Of a stretch of 64,000 nt of DNA, positions 35,060-46,598 are shown one piece after another. The notes under the pieces are model-generated. The model had not been told where the DNA came from and did not search any database. It saw only the letters and a program-made list of their open reading frames with translations. The translations under genes and the position numbers were made by a program. Source of the DNA: Voacanga thouarsii (taxonomy: Eukaryota > Streptophyta > Magnoliopsida > Gentianales > Apocynaceae); NCBI GenBank assembly GCA_026120185.1, contig JANUWF010000008.1, forward strand, positions 7,316,001 through 7,380,000. The letters run 5' to 3'. Each line of letters opens with the position of its first letter. Position 1 is the first letter of the stretch.

Positions 35060-35790
35060 TAAGACAATATTATCTTCTTTTGTCACAAGGTTAGGAATCA
35101 ACTTATAAAGATAAGAAATAGTAGCAGTATTTAGAGGAGACTATAATATAGTAGAAAAATAAGTTATTACATGGCTCCCAATATCAGGCTGAGAAATAAG
35201 AGTCTAACCATCATCATTCTGTATAGTTGATACCATAAGTTTCTGACGTCTAGACTAGCAAATACTGTGAAAGTTCTTGGTATTACATCACATTCAGTAG
35301 TATCCTTCATCATTGACTTATCTCACCAAAATGACTCTTCAGAGTAAAGAAAATAGTCATAACGTGCCTTTATATAATGCAGGGAAGCTCTATCTTTTGG
35401 AAGCATAGACTAATTATAAATAAATTTAGCCTATAGAACATCATCTTCTGCAGCCCTCAGATGTTGAAAAATGTCACCAAAATGTCGTGATAGTCTAATA
35501 GCATACTTCAACTGCTTTAGTTTTTGAGCTAAAATTTGCATACCATTCCTGAAGCAAAGAAGGGACCAATCAGTAGACACTAAGCTAAAAAATGAATAAT
35601 GGAAAATCCATATGGAGAGGAATTTAAATGATCTTGGAGAAGATGGTAGCGGGAAGAATTGGCCTAATACCGAAAGAGGTGCATGATCAGAACCATGCCT
35701 AGACAGATGAGCCACTGCAGTAGAATAAAATGATTTAGACCACCCCTGATCAATTAGAAATCTATTAAGGTGTTCCATACATGGTCATAA
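35060..35790 (-). mobile_element. L1-type LINE, 5'-ward part (endonuclease end)
   Basis: The minus-strand frame at 35431-35778 reads HLNRFLIDQGWSKSFYSTA, HLSRHGSDHAPLSVLG and FGDIFQHLRAAEDDVL, the C-terminal end of the AP-endonuclease domain and the linker that precedes RT in plant L1-type LINEs. It is the upstream piece of the LINE at 10416-13128. The reading runs almost to the LTR of Copia-2 at 35791, so Copia-2 probably sits inside the same LINE and the rest lies beyond this window. Confidence 0.8.
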
Positions 35791-36050
35791 TGTTAGAGAT
35801 TTAGTCATTAATGTGTAATATTTAGCTATCAATTTTATGTAGCTGTTATATTTCCTTTATTAACTGATTAGGTCAGATTAGGAAAGTGTAAATTAGGAAG
35901 ATTTGATTAGACTGAAAGATTTGATTAGCCTATTTTTGGGGGATTGATTCCCGATTTTGATGGCCAAATTATAGCACACTAATTGTATATATTACACTAT
36001 TGATTCAATGAGAAATCAATCAAGAATATTTCCAAAACATTCTTATTTCA
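35791..36050 (+). repeat. Copia-2 5' LTR
   Basis: It starts with TG and ends with CA, and the next base begins the primer-binding site. It is 260 bp, with no second copy in the window for comparison. Confidence 0.8.
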
Positions 36051-36062
36051 TGGTATCAGTGC
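36051..36062 (+). other. Copia-2 primer-binding site
   Basis: TGGTATCAGTGC directly follows the LTR and is complementary to the 3' end of initiator tRNA-Met except for one base (TGGTATCAGAGC expected). Confidence 0.85.
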
Positions 36063-36152
36063 TACATCGAGCCTGGTAACCTTCAAACTTCAACCTTCAA
36101 CATTTTTCCTTCTTCTTTTCCATCCATAAGAATCTCCAGAGAACAACTAACT

Positions 36153-37144
36153 TTGACAATTAAGGTGTCCTCAACAACGGCGGATCAAGCATCTCAAGGA
36201 ACTATGGTAGGATCTTCAACAAACAGTCCATTTAACAACCACTCTTTATATGTTACACAACACGAACTCAATGGACAGAATTTTTGTGAGTGGTTTCAGT
36301 CTATTATGCTAGTAATACGTGGAAGAAGGAAGGCTGGTTGACCGATTCTATTACAACACCACTGAACACATCACTAACCTACAGTACATGGGAAGAAGAA
36401 AATTTAATAGTCATGGCTTGGCTTATCAACTCTATGGAACCAACTATTGGAAGGACTTATCTCTTCTACAAGACAACAAAGGAGATTGGGGATGCAGTTC
36501 AAGAAATATATTCAGACGTAGTGAACACATCTCAAAGTTTTGAGATTAGGTCTAAGATTCGTAACACTAAACAAGGGAGTCTTATGGTCATCGAGTATTA
36601 CAATTCCTTAGTTGAATTGTGGTAGGAAATAGATCTCTTTTATGAGAACAGATGGGAATGCTAAAATAATACTGCAAAGTACAAAAAGATGGTTGATAAA
36701 GAGAGAACATTTGATTTCTTACAAGGTCTTAATTCTAATCTTGATGAAGTACGGGGATGGCTACTTGGAATGAAACCATTTCCAACCCTCTGAGAATTAT
36801 TCGCCGAAGTTAGGAGGGAAAAGAGTAGAAAACGCGTGATGATGAATCCTACCAATATGGTCATGACCTCTCCAGTAGAGTCACGAGGTTCTGCACTAGT
36901 GGTAAATAAGCAGAGTGGTGGCCGTGGTCTAGAGTCCAAGGAGAAAAGATGGTGTGACTATTGTAACATGCCTTACCATACCCATGACAAATGTTGGGAT
37001 TTGCATAGGAAGCCAGTGGATTTGAAATCGAGGAATCAGCATGGTTAGCCTAAAGTAGCACACTTGGTGGAGTCAAACACAAAGAATACTGCTGGTGTTA
37101 ATCTCTTGGTAGAACAAATGGATGTGCTGTGATAACTTTTTAAT
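36153..37144 (+). pseudogene. Copia-2 gag, broken
   Basis: The start at 36153 gives NSPFNNHSLYVTQHELNGQN and FCEWFQSIMLVIRG; the frame then shifts to 36290-36625 (TYSTWEEENLIVMAWLINSM ... IEYYNSLVELW). A TAG at 36623-36625 and a TGA near 36791 fit C-to-T changes of CAG and CGA. DLDEVRGWLLGMKPF-like and EVRREKSRK blocks follow, then a complete CCHC knuckle at 36953-36994 (C-X2-C-X4-H-X4-C). The product would package the RNA. Confidence 0.85.
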
Positions 37145-37225
37145 CAATCCACGCTCAGAGCAGGAACTAAAAATAAAAATCCTACTGTAGCCATAGCACA
37201 AACAGGTAAAACACATCAAAAAAAT

Positions 37226-38500
37226 TGTTGGATTGTTGATACAGGAGCTTCAGATCATATGGATGGATTATTGGATATATTTAATGCATATGATAAGTGT
37301 AAGGATCAGATTAATGTGTGGGTTGCTGATGGGAAGACATCACCTGCTATAGGAAATGGCACAGTTTGCTTGTCTAATATGACTTTGAAATTAGTTTTAC
37401 ATGTGCCTAAGTTAACCTATAACCTTTTGTCAATTAGTAAGTTAACAAAGGACATGAACTGTGTTGTAACCTTTTTACCTACTCATTATGAATTTCAAGA
37501 CCATTTTTCGGGGAAGATGATTGGAATTGCTGAGAAGAAAGATGGCTTGTATTATCTCAAAGAAACTCTAGAGTTTCCAAAAAATAAAAGTTCTGTGTTG
37601 GTTACTTCTGAGTCTGAAATTATATTGTGGCATTGGCATCTAGGACATCCTAGTTTTTCTTATATGAAAGTTTTATATCCAAATCTATTCATTAATAAAG
37701 AAAATCTCTCCCTTCAATATGAACATTATGTCCTTAACAAATAAACCCGGGTTCCTTATCTTGTTCATGTTTATTTCCCCAAAAAATTGTTTCAGTTGAT
37801 TCATAGTGATATTAGGGGTCCTTCTAGAACCATTAGTTTGACTAGAACTTAGTGGTTTATCACCTTTACTAATGATCATACAAGGGCTTATTGGGTATAT
37901 TTGATGAAAGACAAATCTGAGGGTTTTTTCTGGTTCAAACAGTATCATAAATTGGTCCAAAACGTATTCCAATCTACTATCTAGATTCTTTAAACTGATA
38001 ATGGAGGGGAGTATTTTTCAAATAAGTTTGGTCAACATTTGGGGGCAACCCGGATATATCACCAAAGTTCTTGTGTGGATATACCCAAACAAAACGGGGT
38101 TGCGAAGAGGAAAAACCGCCACTTGTAAGAGATTGCTAGATCCATCATGTTTGCAAGTTCAGTTCCTAACTCCTACTGGAGGGGGGGGAGCCATTCTCAT
38201 AGCCACTTACCTCATAAATCATTTACCCTCCAAAACACTGAAATTTTGAATCCCCTTGAGTGCTCTTTGTGATTGTTTCCCAAACATTAATACATTCAAT
38301 CCTTTGTCCCCAAAAGTTTTCAAGTGTACCGTGTTTGTCCATAATGAACAACCTACCCAAAGTAAGCTTGACACCATGGCATTTAAATGTGTTTTCATAG
38401 GCTATTTCCCAACACAAAAGGGTTATAAATATTATTCTCCTATCCTTAAAAAATTCTTTGTGTCGTGTGGTGTTACATTTTTTGAGGAATAGTTGTACTA
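37226..38500 (+). pseudogene. Copia-2 protease and integrase, broken
   Basis: The protease triad DTG is encoded at 37238-37246 (WIVDTGASDHMDG), followed by VPKLTYNLLSISKLTKDMN. The pre-integrase zinc domain has WHWHLGHPSFSYMK. Core integrase pieces are in several frames: LIHSDIRGPSR (first Asp), FITFTNDHTRAYWVYLMKD, TDNGGEYFSNKFGQHLG (second Asp region) and, after a broken stretch near 38050-38220, NEQPTQSKLDTMAFKCVFIG and KGYKYYSPILKKFFVSCGVT. It is not functional. Confidence 0.85.
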
Positions 38501-39059
38501 CCCCAATAACCTTTCCCAAGAGAAGAATTCAAATAAGAAAGTTCATTGGGATCCATCTGTGTTTTTTTCCATAGTACCAGATATCTCTCGTTCTTCTCAG
38601 ACTACAAAGCCGATTGATCACAATTTGATTGATCACATTGTTTCAGTTCCTACAAACCTTGATATTGTTACAAATTGAATTGATTTTAAACTTGATAATA
38701 TTCCAAAATCAGAAAATTCCAGTCAACAAATATCAGAACCAAGTCTAAACCCATCTGAACCCGTTTCAACCTCTTCACCTGGTTCTTGTAGGAAAGATTT
38801 TGTGGCTAAAATACCGTTGCAGGTTTACTCTCGCAGGACAAAAGCTCTTCAGTAAGATCAGCCATTCAGTCGAGATTCAAATAATGAAATGACCAATGAC
38901 CTAGACCTGCCTATTGCAGTTCGAAAAGGGGTAAGAGCCTGTACCAAACACATAATCTATAATTTCCTAACCTGATAAGCAGTTATCTTCAGAATTTAAG
39001 GTTTTTCTAGAAAAAGTTGATGAAGTTGAGATTCTGAAAAACATCTATGAGGCCTTGAA

Positions 39060-39984
39060 GGACCCGAGATAGAAAGAAGCAGTGCAGGAGGAGATGAGGG
39101 CCTTGCATGATAACAGGACCTGGGAGATGGTTGACTTACCCGAAGGAATAAAGGTAGTTGGAAGTTGATGGGTGTTTACTGTGAAATACAAGGCTAATGG
39201 TGAGGTTGAAAGATATAAAGCAAGGCTAGTGGCATAAGGATACACACAAACATATGGAATTGGCTATGATGAAACCTTTGCTCCTGTAGCAAAGCTCAAT
39301 TCCATACGTGTTCTCCTATCTATTGTAGCCAACCTTGATTGGAAGCAATATCAACTCAACATTAAAAATGCATTCCTAAATGGAAATCTTGATAAGGAAG
39401 TATACATGAAGGTTCCACCGGGATTTGAAATATAGAAGAGGAAGGGAAAAATTTACAAGTTGAAAAAGTCATTATATGGTTTGAAGCAATCCCCTCGAGC
39501 ATGGTTCACTAGATTTAGTTCTACCCTCACTTGGTTAGGATACCATCAAGCAAGGGCTGATCACACCATGTTCATCAAAATAGGAGAAGTAGGTAAGAGA
39601 GCCTTTCTTATTGTGTACATAGATGACATACTACTCATAGGAGATGATGAATATGAGCTTCACAAGCTTAAGGGCAAGTTGAAGGAGGAGTTTGAGGTTA
39701 AAAACCTAGGGCCGTTGAAGTAGTTTCTGGGTATGGAAGTTGCAAGGATTAAAAAAGGTATTTTCATTTCTCAAAGAAAATACATTCTTGATCTGCTAAA
39801 AGAAATAGGGAAACTGGGCTGTAATCCAGTAAGAACACCACTTGAGAAAGCATGGAAGAGCAAATTTTGAGAAAAGAAGGAGCCTGTAGATGTAGGCAGA
39901 TACCAATGCTTAGTCGGGAGACTGATATATTTGTCTCTTACACGGCTAAATATTGTCTATGCCAGATATTGCCTATGCCGTAAG
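39060..39984 (+). pseudogene. Copia-2 reverse transcriptase, broken
   Basis: Readable blocks are EEMRALHDNRTWEMVDLPEG, VFTVKYKANGEVERYKARLV, GYTQTYGIGYDETFAPVAKL and LDKEVYMKVPPGF, then the open stretch 39460-39723 with SLYGLKQSPRAWFTRFSSTL and the catalytic YIDD box at 39616-39627. Stops interrupt known blocks, for example after KARLVA and before FLGMEV. The frame is cut by X1 at 39985. Confidence 0.9.
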
Positions 39985-41719
39985 TGTTGGGTATCTTATG
40001 CATATCATATATGGCGCAGCGGAAAAATAAAAACGAGATACTATCCCAGGAACTGCATATGTGTGGAAAATAAGACATATAGAGCACAAAGGTAACAGCT
40101 TTACCTTTCTTTGAGCGTGTGAAAAATAAAATTTTTCTTCTTTAAGACGAGGCACGATCTAGCAATCCTCTTGATCAAACACTACAAGAGTTGAACACCA
40201 ACCACTATAATCACAGTATGTGATTATCTCTAACAGAAATCCACACGGAGGATGACACTCAAGCACCAAGATGTTTATGTGCTAGCATAAACTAATAATG
40301 GCGAGTAGGGTTTATTGTTCTTGTGCTGAAGAACAATGAGAGAGAGAGAAGAGAAGGTCTTTGTAGTTTTTTTTTCGTGGCTTGTCCTCTAGCTAGGGTT
40401 TCATATATCTATCACATATATCGCACGAAAAATCCTACTAAAATCCTCCATCTGAGATTTCTAAAACGATTAGAATTCTCTAATTGTAATTGGAAATATC
40501 AAGTTCTCACAACTACAATTTGGACAACAAATTATAACTAATTGTAATTTGTCCACAACAACTTCTCTTTCTCGCAATTTACCCTATTATGTTATCAAAA
40601 TAACATCTTTAGTATATATAATCCTCTATTGTGTGTGACCTATTAGGTTTCCTAGTCAATTGGTAGTGAATATGAATTAATCCAAACGTCTTTGAGATTA
40701 ATAATCTATAATTAATTAGAATTAATCATATTGATTCTAATTAGGATTGGTTTATTAATTCATCAATTAATAAACCCATATTCTCAGATCATGAGCGGTA
40801 TCTAGCAACACATCATGACCACCCAAGAGTTCAGGAAGTCAAGTGGCTTGACATAAACCCTTCAATAATAAATTACAGTACAATTAACTCATTTCACCAT
40901 ACAATATCTCATTCGATTTGGAGTACGGAATTAGTGCTAACTTCCTCCAGAATTAATTCTAACCCGAATATAATAGTACTTGTACCAGGAACCCACAACT
41001 CAAGATATATATCAATTGGAACTATTTCTAATACACAAACGCCTTGGCCAAGGATTTCTTGAGTCGTAATTCCTACAAGGGGCCATGAGATATTCGCCCC
41101 TACTATTAGGAGGGTGAATCCTTTATTGATCCCCTCAACTACGTTCGTTTACCTCACAATGTGCCCAATATCCATCCCATAGGCGGCCCTTGATCTGGCT
41201 CCAGAGATTGGAATCAAAGCACAAAGTTCAGCAAACAAAGTACTTTGGAGATATCAAGTCAAGGATACTTGTACGTTTGCAATATTGAGATTATATCACT
41301 GGCACTAAATAGTTATCTATGTGATTATCTCATAGCTAGGTCATCCAATGAACTTGTTCCATTAACAAGCATCCATGTGTTAACTTTGAATATCTCAATA
41401 CTCACGGATATGAGAACCACCGCCTACTCAAATTAGGAAGTCTAACATATGCTAGTCTTAACATATTAATGATGTCTTGTCTCATTAATAGTACAACTAG
41501 GGACTATTTAAGTATTAACATTATACAGTATAGTAGGAATCTCATATCATGATCTCTATCATGAATTCCTTAACGCAGTGTTGTACTAGGGACTTTATCT
41601 AATAGTTATTTTACACAAAAGTAAATAAAAGAAATTATGAGATAAATAATGCCTTTTATTAAAATAAAATGTGTCATATACAATGTATTAGTGATTGCCA
41701 CTAGGTCATAACACTAACA
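39985..41719 (+). mobile_element. Element X1, solo-LTR-like, complete (1,735 bp)
   Basis: It starts TGTTGGGTATCT and ends GTCATAACACTAACA, with TSD GTAAG at 39980-39984 and 41720-41724, and is inserted in Copia-2. It has no coding motif and no internal repeat of its ends, so a solo LTR is likely. It defines the X family, of which five more members lie downstream. A TGGCGCAGCGG box at 40012-40022 lies 27 bp from its start. Confidence 0.9.
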
Positions 41720-41889
41720 GTAAGTGTAGTTAGTCAATATATGCATTCACCGACCCACAGGCATTTAGAGGCTGTAAATCATATCATGAGGTATCTGAAG
41801 GGAATAGTTGGATGGGGCTGATGTTTTTAAAGACTAAGAACAGAAGTATAGAAGGATACATCGATGCAGACTGGGCTGGTGATAGGGGT
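41720..41889 (+). pseudogene. Copia-2 RNase H start, truncated
   Basis: After X1 the copia reading resumes with QYMHSPTHRHLEAVNHIMRY, LKGIVGWG and the RNase H motif GYIDADWAGDR (first catalytic Asp). The match stops there and gypsy LTR-like sequence follows. Confidence 0.85.
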
Positions 41890-41957
41890 TAAAATCACAA
41901 TTTTTTTCCTAGTTATTTGAGGGTGTTTTAAGATACATTTGTTGTAATAACAAGGCA
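41880..41957 (+). repeat. G1 5' LTR, first piece
   Basis: The copia match ends about here and sequence starting TGATAGGGGTTAAAATCAC begins. Removing element B joins it to 46291 onward. TG at 41880 is the most plausible LTR start, but without the 3' LTR this is an inference. Confidence 0.5.
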
Positions 41958-44308
41958 TGTAACACCTCGCTAACTAGGCCCGCCAGGGCTGAGGATGTCG
42001 CCCCGTCCAAAGGACAAGTGATCTTTATAACTAGGTCATACAAATAAAATAGCGGAAATAAATGATACTTGAACTTAAATATTTATTACATCCCAAAATA
42101 AACATCTATCCAAAATAAATCCTAGAATGCCAAAAATAGATCCATAATAAAAATTCATCCACTCTCATCTCTCCATAACTTTACACAAACATAAATCATC
42201 ATAAATCTTCCAAAGTGGGCATAATCTAGCTACTCGTCTCCACAGCAGGACCTACCTGAAAACATGGTAAAAAGGTGGTGAGATAGAAATCTCAGTAAGT
42301 CCGTGTGTGTTTATGTGTCAGGTGAAAACATTTCGTGAATGCAAAGTATAGAATTCTTTATAAGAGATCACTGGTAAGCAAGAAACATCCGTAAAAAACA
42401 AGAGTGGTGTTTTGGCATTTCCAGCCATACATAATTTATAAAATCAACCACTTGAAAGAAAGGATTACGGATTACCACACGTTAGGCCCCATAACCGAAT
42501 GGTCAGCATGCCACACTTTGTGCATACCGCTGGTCAGAATGTCACACTTTGTGCAGATTAACAAAAGTAGGTGATCAGCCTATTGGGCAAGATACTCCTC
42601 CTTCTCTATACCCAAATAACAATCGGGGTGTCCATTCCGGCATAACACAGTCACTTGACTGAAGAGAACACTGCTAGCTCGGACCGGCATGACTATTGGA
42701 CTGACGTCCTATCCGGGAAGGACTCACCCCTCAGAGGTGGCCACCTACTGAGAGACTTATGCTAACCCCTCAAAGACTAGTCCTAGTAGTCCACACTTAT
42801 TGAGTACTCAACGTAACATATCCTTCTTGGGAAAAATGAACAAACACAGTTCCACTTGAACATGGCAAATAAAGGGTTTCCAAAATCTTTGTCAAAAATA
42901 GTTTCAGAAAGAGTTCTGAGTTTGAGTAAATTGCTTGATAAATTTCAAATAACTCATTTGACGGAAATAAAACAGGAGATAACCCTCAATTGACTTTACA
43001 AAAATGAGTGTTCATGCACTCTACATTTGGCTTGCCATAATTAAATATTTTTCAATAATCAGGTTTTATGCAGGAGCTTACCTGATACTTGCTCACAACA
43101 ACAAGGTCTCCAACAGCTGACCTAACCCTACATGGGCAAATATAAATCACAATCAATTCCAAGCTACAATCCACTTCCCCAATTTTAAATCAACTCCTCT
43201 TACTACTACCATGATCCTAGTATTCCAAGCTTTAAGGCCAAACAATACATAAATAGGTTTGTAGGTTGAGCCTAATTTGATATTTAAAATAATTAATAAT
43301 TTGGGAAATAATTTCTAATAAGTTGGAAGTTTAAATCTTACTAGGGAAAATTTAGAGTTTATTTGCTCCAGAGTCCTAGGTAGTAATAAGTAAAATAATG
43401 ATTTAATAATAGTTTAGTTGTTAGAAAATAATTGGTTGCTAAAACTAGTTAAGATTAGATTTAATAAGTCTTGCTTGGAAAATAATAAGTAAACTTTTAA
43501 AAAAGGATTTGATTTAATAAATATTTTACTAACTATAATTATTTCCATAAAAGGCTTCAATTGATTTCTTTATTTTAAATAATATTTATTTATTTTATTT
43601 TCTAGCAAAATTATTATTTATTTGACCAAAATATCCTTTATGTATATAATAGTCCAAATCTACCCTTCCTAGGGTTTTTTCGACATTTACTAGGAAAATT
43701 TTATATCCTTAAATATTTTATTTATGAAATAAAATTAGTTTAGGGACAACTAGATCATGATCAAATTTCTATGGCTAACTATAATCAAGAACATATGCAA
43801 TCCTTCCATTCATCAAATCATCCAAATCATGCACATAAGCATAGATCTAAATTTATTAAGACATGATCTAACATTTACTAGCATAAATATGATCATGGCT
43901 TCAATAATCTAACATGCATATAAATCCTATTCACCAAAGGTGACATAATCTCTAGCATGTTTTATCTCAATTACTTCATGCATCAAACCTCAAATCATCA
44001 CACAATCAACCAAGATAATCCTTCCATGCATAAATCCCATCTCCTTCACAATCTTACACATATTCATGCTTCAATCTCAATAATACATACTTAAATCCTA
44101 TCACCATCCACCCACTATCAACATCATCCTAGAGACATGATTCTAGAGTTTAAAAGAAGAATTGAAGGGACTTACTTGATCGATGAATGCTTTGAATGAG
44201 TTTAGAATAGATCTCAACTCCTTGACGCCTAACGTGGTCCAAGGGAGATGGCGAAAACATGGACATGGGGAAAAGGAGCCATCCGGCCAAGAGAGGGAGG
44301 TTTCGGCC

Positions 44309-44310
<2 letters not shown>

Positions 44311-44368
<58 letters not shown>
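44311..44368 (+). repeat. (GA)n microsatellite in element B
   Basis: Nearly 30 uninterrupted GA units, at the position matching the CT runs of element A in the opposite orientation. Confidence 0.95.
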
Positions 44369-44373
<5 letters not shown>

Positions 44374-45978
44374 TTAGCATGCTTATACACATAGGTTCTC
44401 AATAGAGATCAAGATTGGAGGAGATGAAGTTGTTAGAATAAATTTACCTTGAAGGTGTTCTTGTCCTTCATAGAAATTTCTAGTTTTGATCCGAAGTAGC
44501 AAGATGATTTGTGGAGTTTGATGTTAAGATGGGGTTGATGGACTTACGGCAGTGAGTAGGTCAAATCTGGAAGTTTTAGAGAGGATTTGAGATGGTTTGG
44601 AGGGGTATTAGGTGAAGGAAAGAGGTAGGTGTTCTTGGTGTAGTGTGTGTGTTCTTGGAGGTTGAGAGAATTTGAGAGATTGGATTTGTGTAGCTGCCGA
44701 AATTCTGTGAGAGCTAGGGCTGGCTGAATTTCTGTAGGGTTTAGGAAGTTGTTTCTCTGATTTGGAAGGAAAATGGAAAGGTTAGTTGTTACAATCATTG
44801 AAGAATATTTTTAGGAAGTGAATTTGGAAACTAAATATTCCAAGAATATCTTGATTGTTGGAGAGCTTTGGAAGTCTGCCATGGCCGACTGTTTGAGCAA
44901 AATTTCGGTGGGATTAATGCTGGTTTATGGAAGCCTATGGTGGCCAAAAGTAGGGTGCTCAATGGTGAAGAAGAAGTCTAGTTATGTGGGGAATTCATTA
45001 TGGAAAGTTTCTAAACAATGGTGGCTGGAATTTTGGAAATCAATCCAGCATAATTGCAAGGATTTATTGGAGAGATTTTCGGACAGCCATTGCTGAATTT
45101 CGTGTAGAAGCTTAAGGGAAACAATGGAGCTCTGTTACTGGAGGTTTAAGGAAGGTTTATACAGAACAAGGGTGGTGTTTCGGCTGGAAGAAGATTAGGA
45201 AACAAAGATGGAAAATTTTCCTGTACAGAATTTTGCTGGGCAGAAATTTTTCTGGAAAGATTTCTTGCAGAGAGTTTGAAGGGAAATTTTGGGGGTATTC
45301 AAGGCTGGTTTCCAGCCTTCTTCATGGAGGAAAAACATGGTTAAGGCGCTGCACAAAATTTGGAAGAAAACAGCTTGGTTTTGGACTCTTAAAGTGGCGA
45401 TTTGTACAGGAATTTTTCCTGTTGTTGCTCCAGCTTTGAGCAGTCCGAAAATGGCCAAGAAATTCAGATTGAAAACTGATCCTAAAGACCATTTTTCTGG
45501 AAGCATTTGGGAGGGAATGCTAGCTAAGAAACTCGACACTTTCAAGGCACAATAAGCTGGAAAATTTCAGCTCATTCCAAGAAGGAAGATGAACTAGCTA
45601 GAGTGAATTTTCAGCAAGCTCACTAGAGGGATTTTTCCTCTTGGAATTTCCCACAGCTCTTCCACATTTTTCAGACTATAAGAAGTCTTTTACTAAGACA
45701 TTTTGTGCCTACAAGACCACAGCACTTTACTGAAATTTTTGGAAAGAAAATGGCTAGAACAACTTGATCAAACTAATGAGTTGAGAAATAAGGAAAATCA
45801 AAGATCAAGGGAAAATGAATTCCCTTTAGGAAATTCGAGTAGGGTAAGGGAGTAGAATGAAGTTACTCCTAACATGTCTCTCTTAGGACATCATCCCTAC
45901 CTTACTCCAAGCTCATAAGGCCGAAATTATTTTTCCCCAAGCACAAATAAAATTTAATCAAGCTAAAGCTTCTATGAT

Positions 45979-46033
45979 GGAATTTGAACCCAAGACCTCA
46001 AGAATTGATTCCAAAGCTCTAACCACTAAACCA
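45979..46033 (-). promoter_or_regulatory. tRNA-like A and B boxes in element B
   Basis: On the minus strand the A box TGGTTTAGTGG (46023-46033) is followed by GGTTCAAATTCC (45979-45990), with the same spacing as in element A. This region is among the best conserved between A and B. Confidence 0.5.
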
Positions 46034-46290
46034 CAACAACTCTTGTTGTTATTTCCACTAGAAAATTAATTCCTATTTAATCCTCAAGCTATCTTCCTAT
46101 TTTCACTTCATGCAAAAATTACCATTTTGCCCTTCTCACTCAATACTCACCAACAAGGCTTCAAGACAATAAAACTCAATCCAAAGCACATAAAAATCAT
46201 ATAAAAATATATTAAATCATGAAATAAGATATGATATGCATCTCAACCGCCTTACTCTAAGGTTGGTCTTGATTGGGGTTTTACAAGGCA

Positions 46291-46598
46291 TATTCCTTTT
46301 TATTTGACATTTTGCTTGTAAAAGATGTTCTTGATAAATATGTGCAGGTTTAAGTTAAAATTGAGTAGAAAGTGCACAGAACCAGAATGTACCTGGCACC
46401 AGGCCCAGTTAGTGGACCAAGCGCCGGGTCCATTCTGTCCAGTAGTAGAGATTGAGCGAGCTTCAGAAGTTTTTTCAGAACAGACCTGGCGTCAGGTCTG
46501 GCAAGTATACCTAGCATCGAGTCTATTCAACCTGCCAAAAAAGAGATGGTAAAAAACAGAGCAAAATAGAGAAAGAACAAAGTGTACCTAGTGTCAGG
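46291..46598 (+). repeat. G1 5' LTR, second piece with degenerate CTGGCRYCAGG array
   Basis: Short degenerate units recur: CTGGCACCAGG (46391), GCGCCGGGTCC (46422), CTGGCGTCAGGTC (46486), CTAGCATCGAGTC (46510) and CTAGTGTCAGG (46588). The array continues after X2 (ACCAGGTGGGTC, CGACGCCAGGTAG). X2 landed inside one unit. No gene was seen. Confidence 0.6.

Larger units (their letters stand above)
35791..41889 (+). mobile_element. Copia-2, Ty1/copia retrotransposon cut off at its 3' end
   Basis: A 260 bp 5' LTR (35791-36050, TGTTAGAG...TTATTTCA) is followed directly by a tRNA-iMet-type primer site, then gag, protease, integrase, RT and the start of RNase H in + orientation. X1 (39985-41719) is inserted in the RT/RNase H region. 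The coding match ends near 41889, where the LTR of gypsy element G1 begins. No 3' LTR lies in the window. Many in-frame stops show it is inactive. Confidence 0.9.
41958..46285 (-). mobile_element. Element B, inverted relative of A (4,328 bp)
   Basis: On the + strand it runs from TGTAACACCTCG to GGGGTTTTACA with TSD AGGCA at 41953-41957 and 46286-46290. Read on the minus strand it aligns with element A: TGTAAAACCCCAAT with ACCAACCTTAGAGT at the start, the tRNA-like boxes, the microsatellite, the GTTGAGTACTCA block and GACGGGGCGACATCCTC at the end. No coding domain was recognised. It splits the G1 LTR. A and B form a widely spaced inverted pair. Confidence 0.85.
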
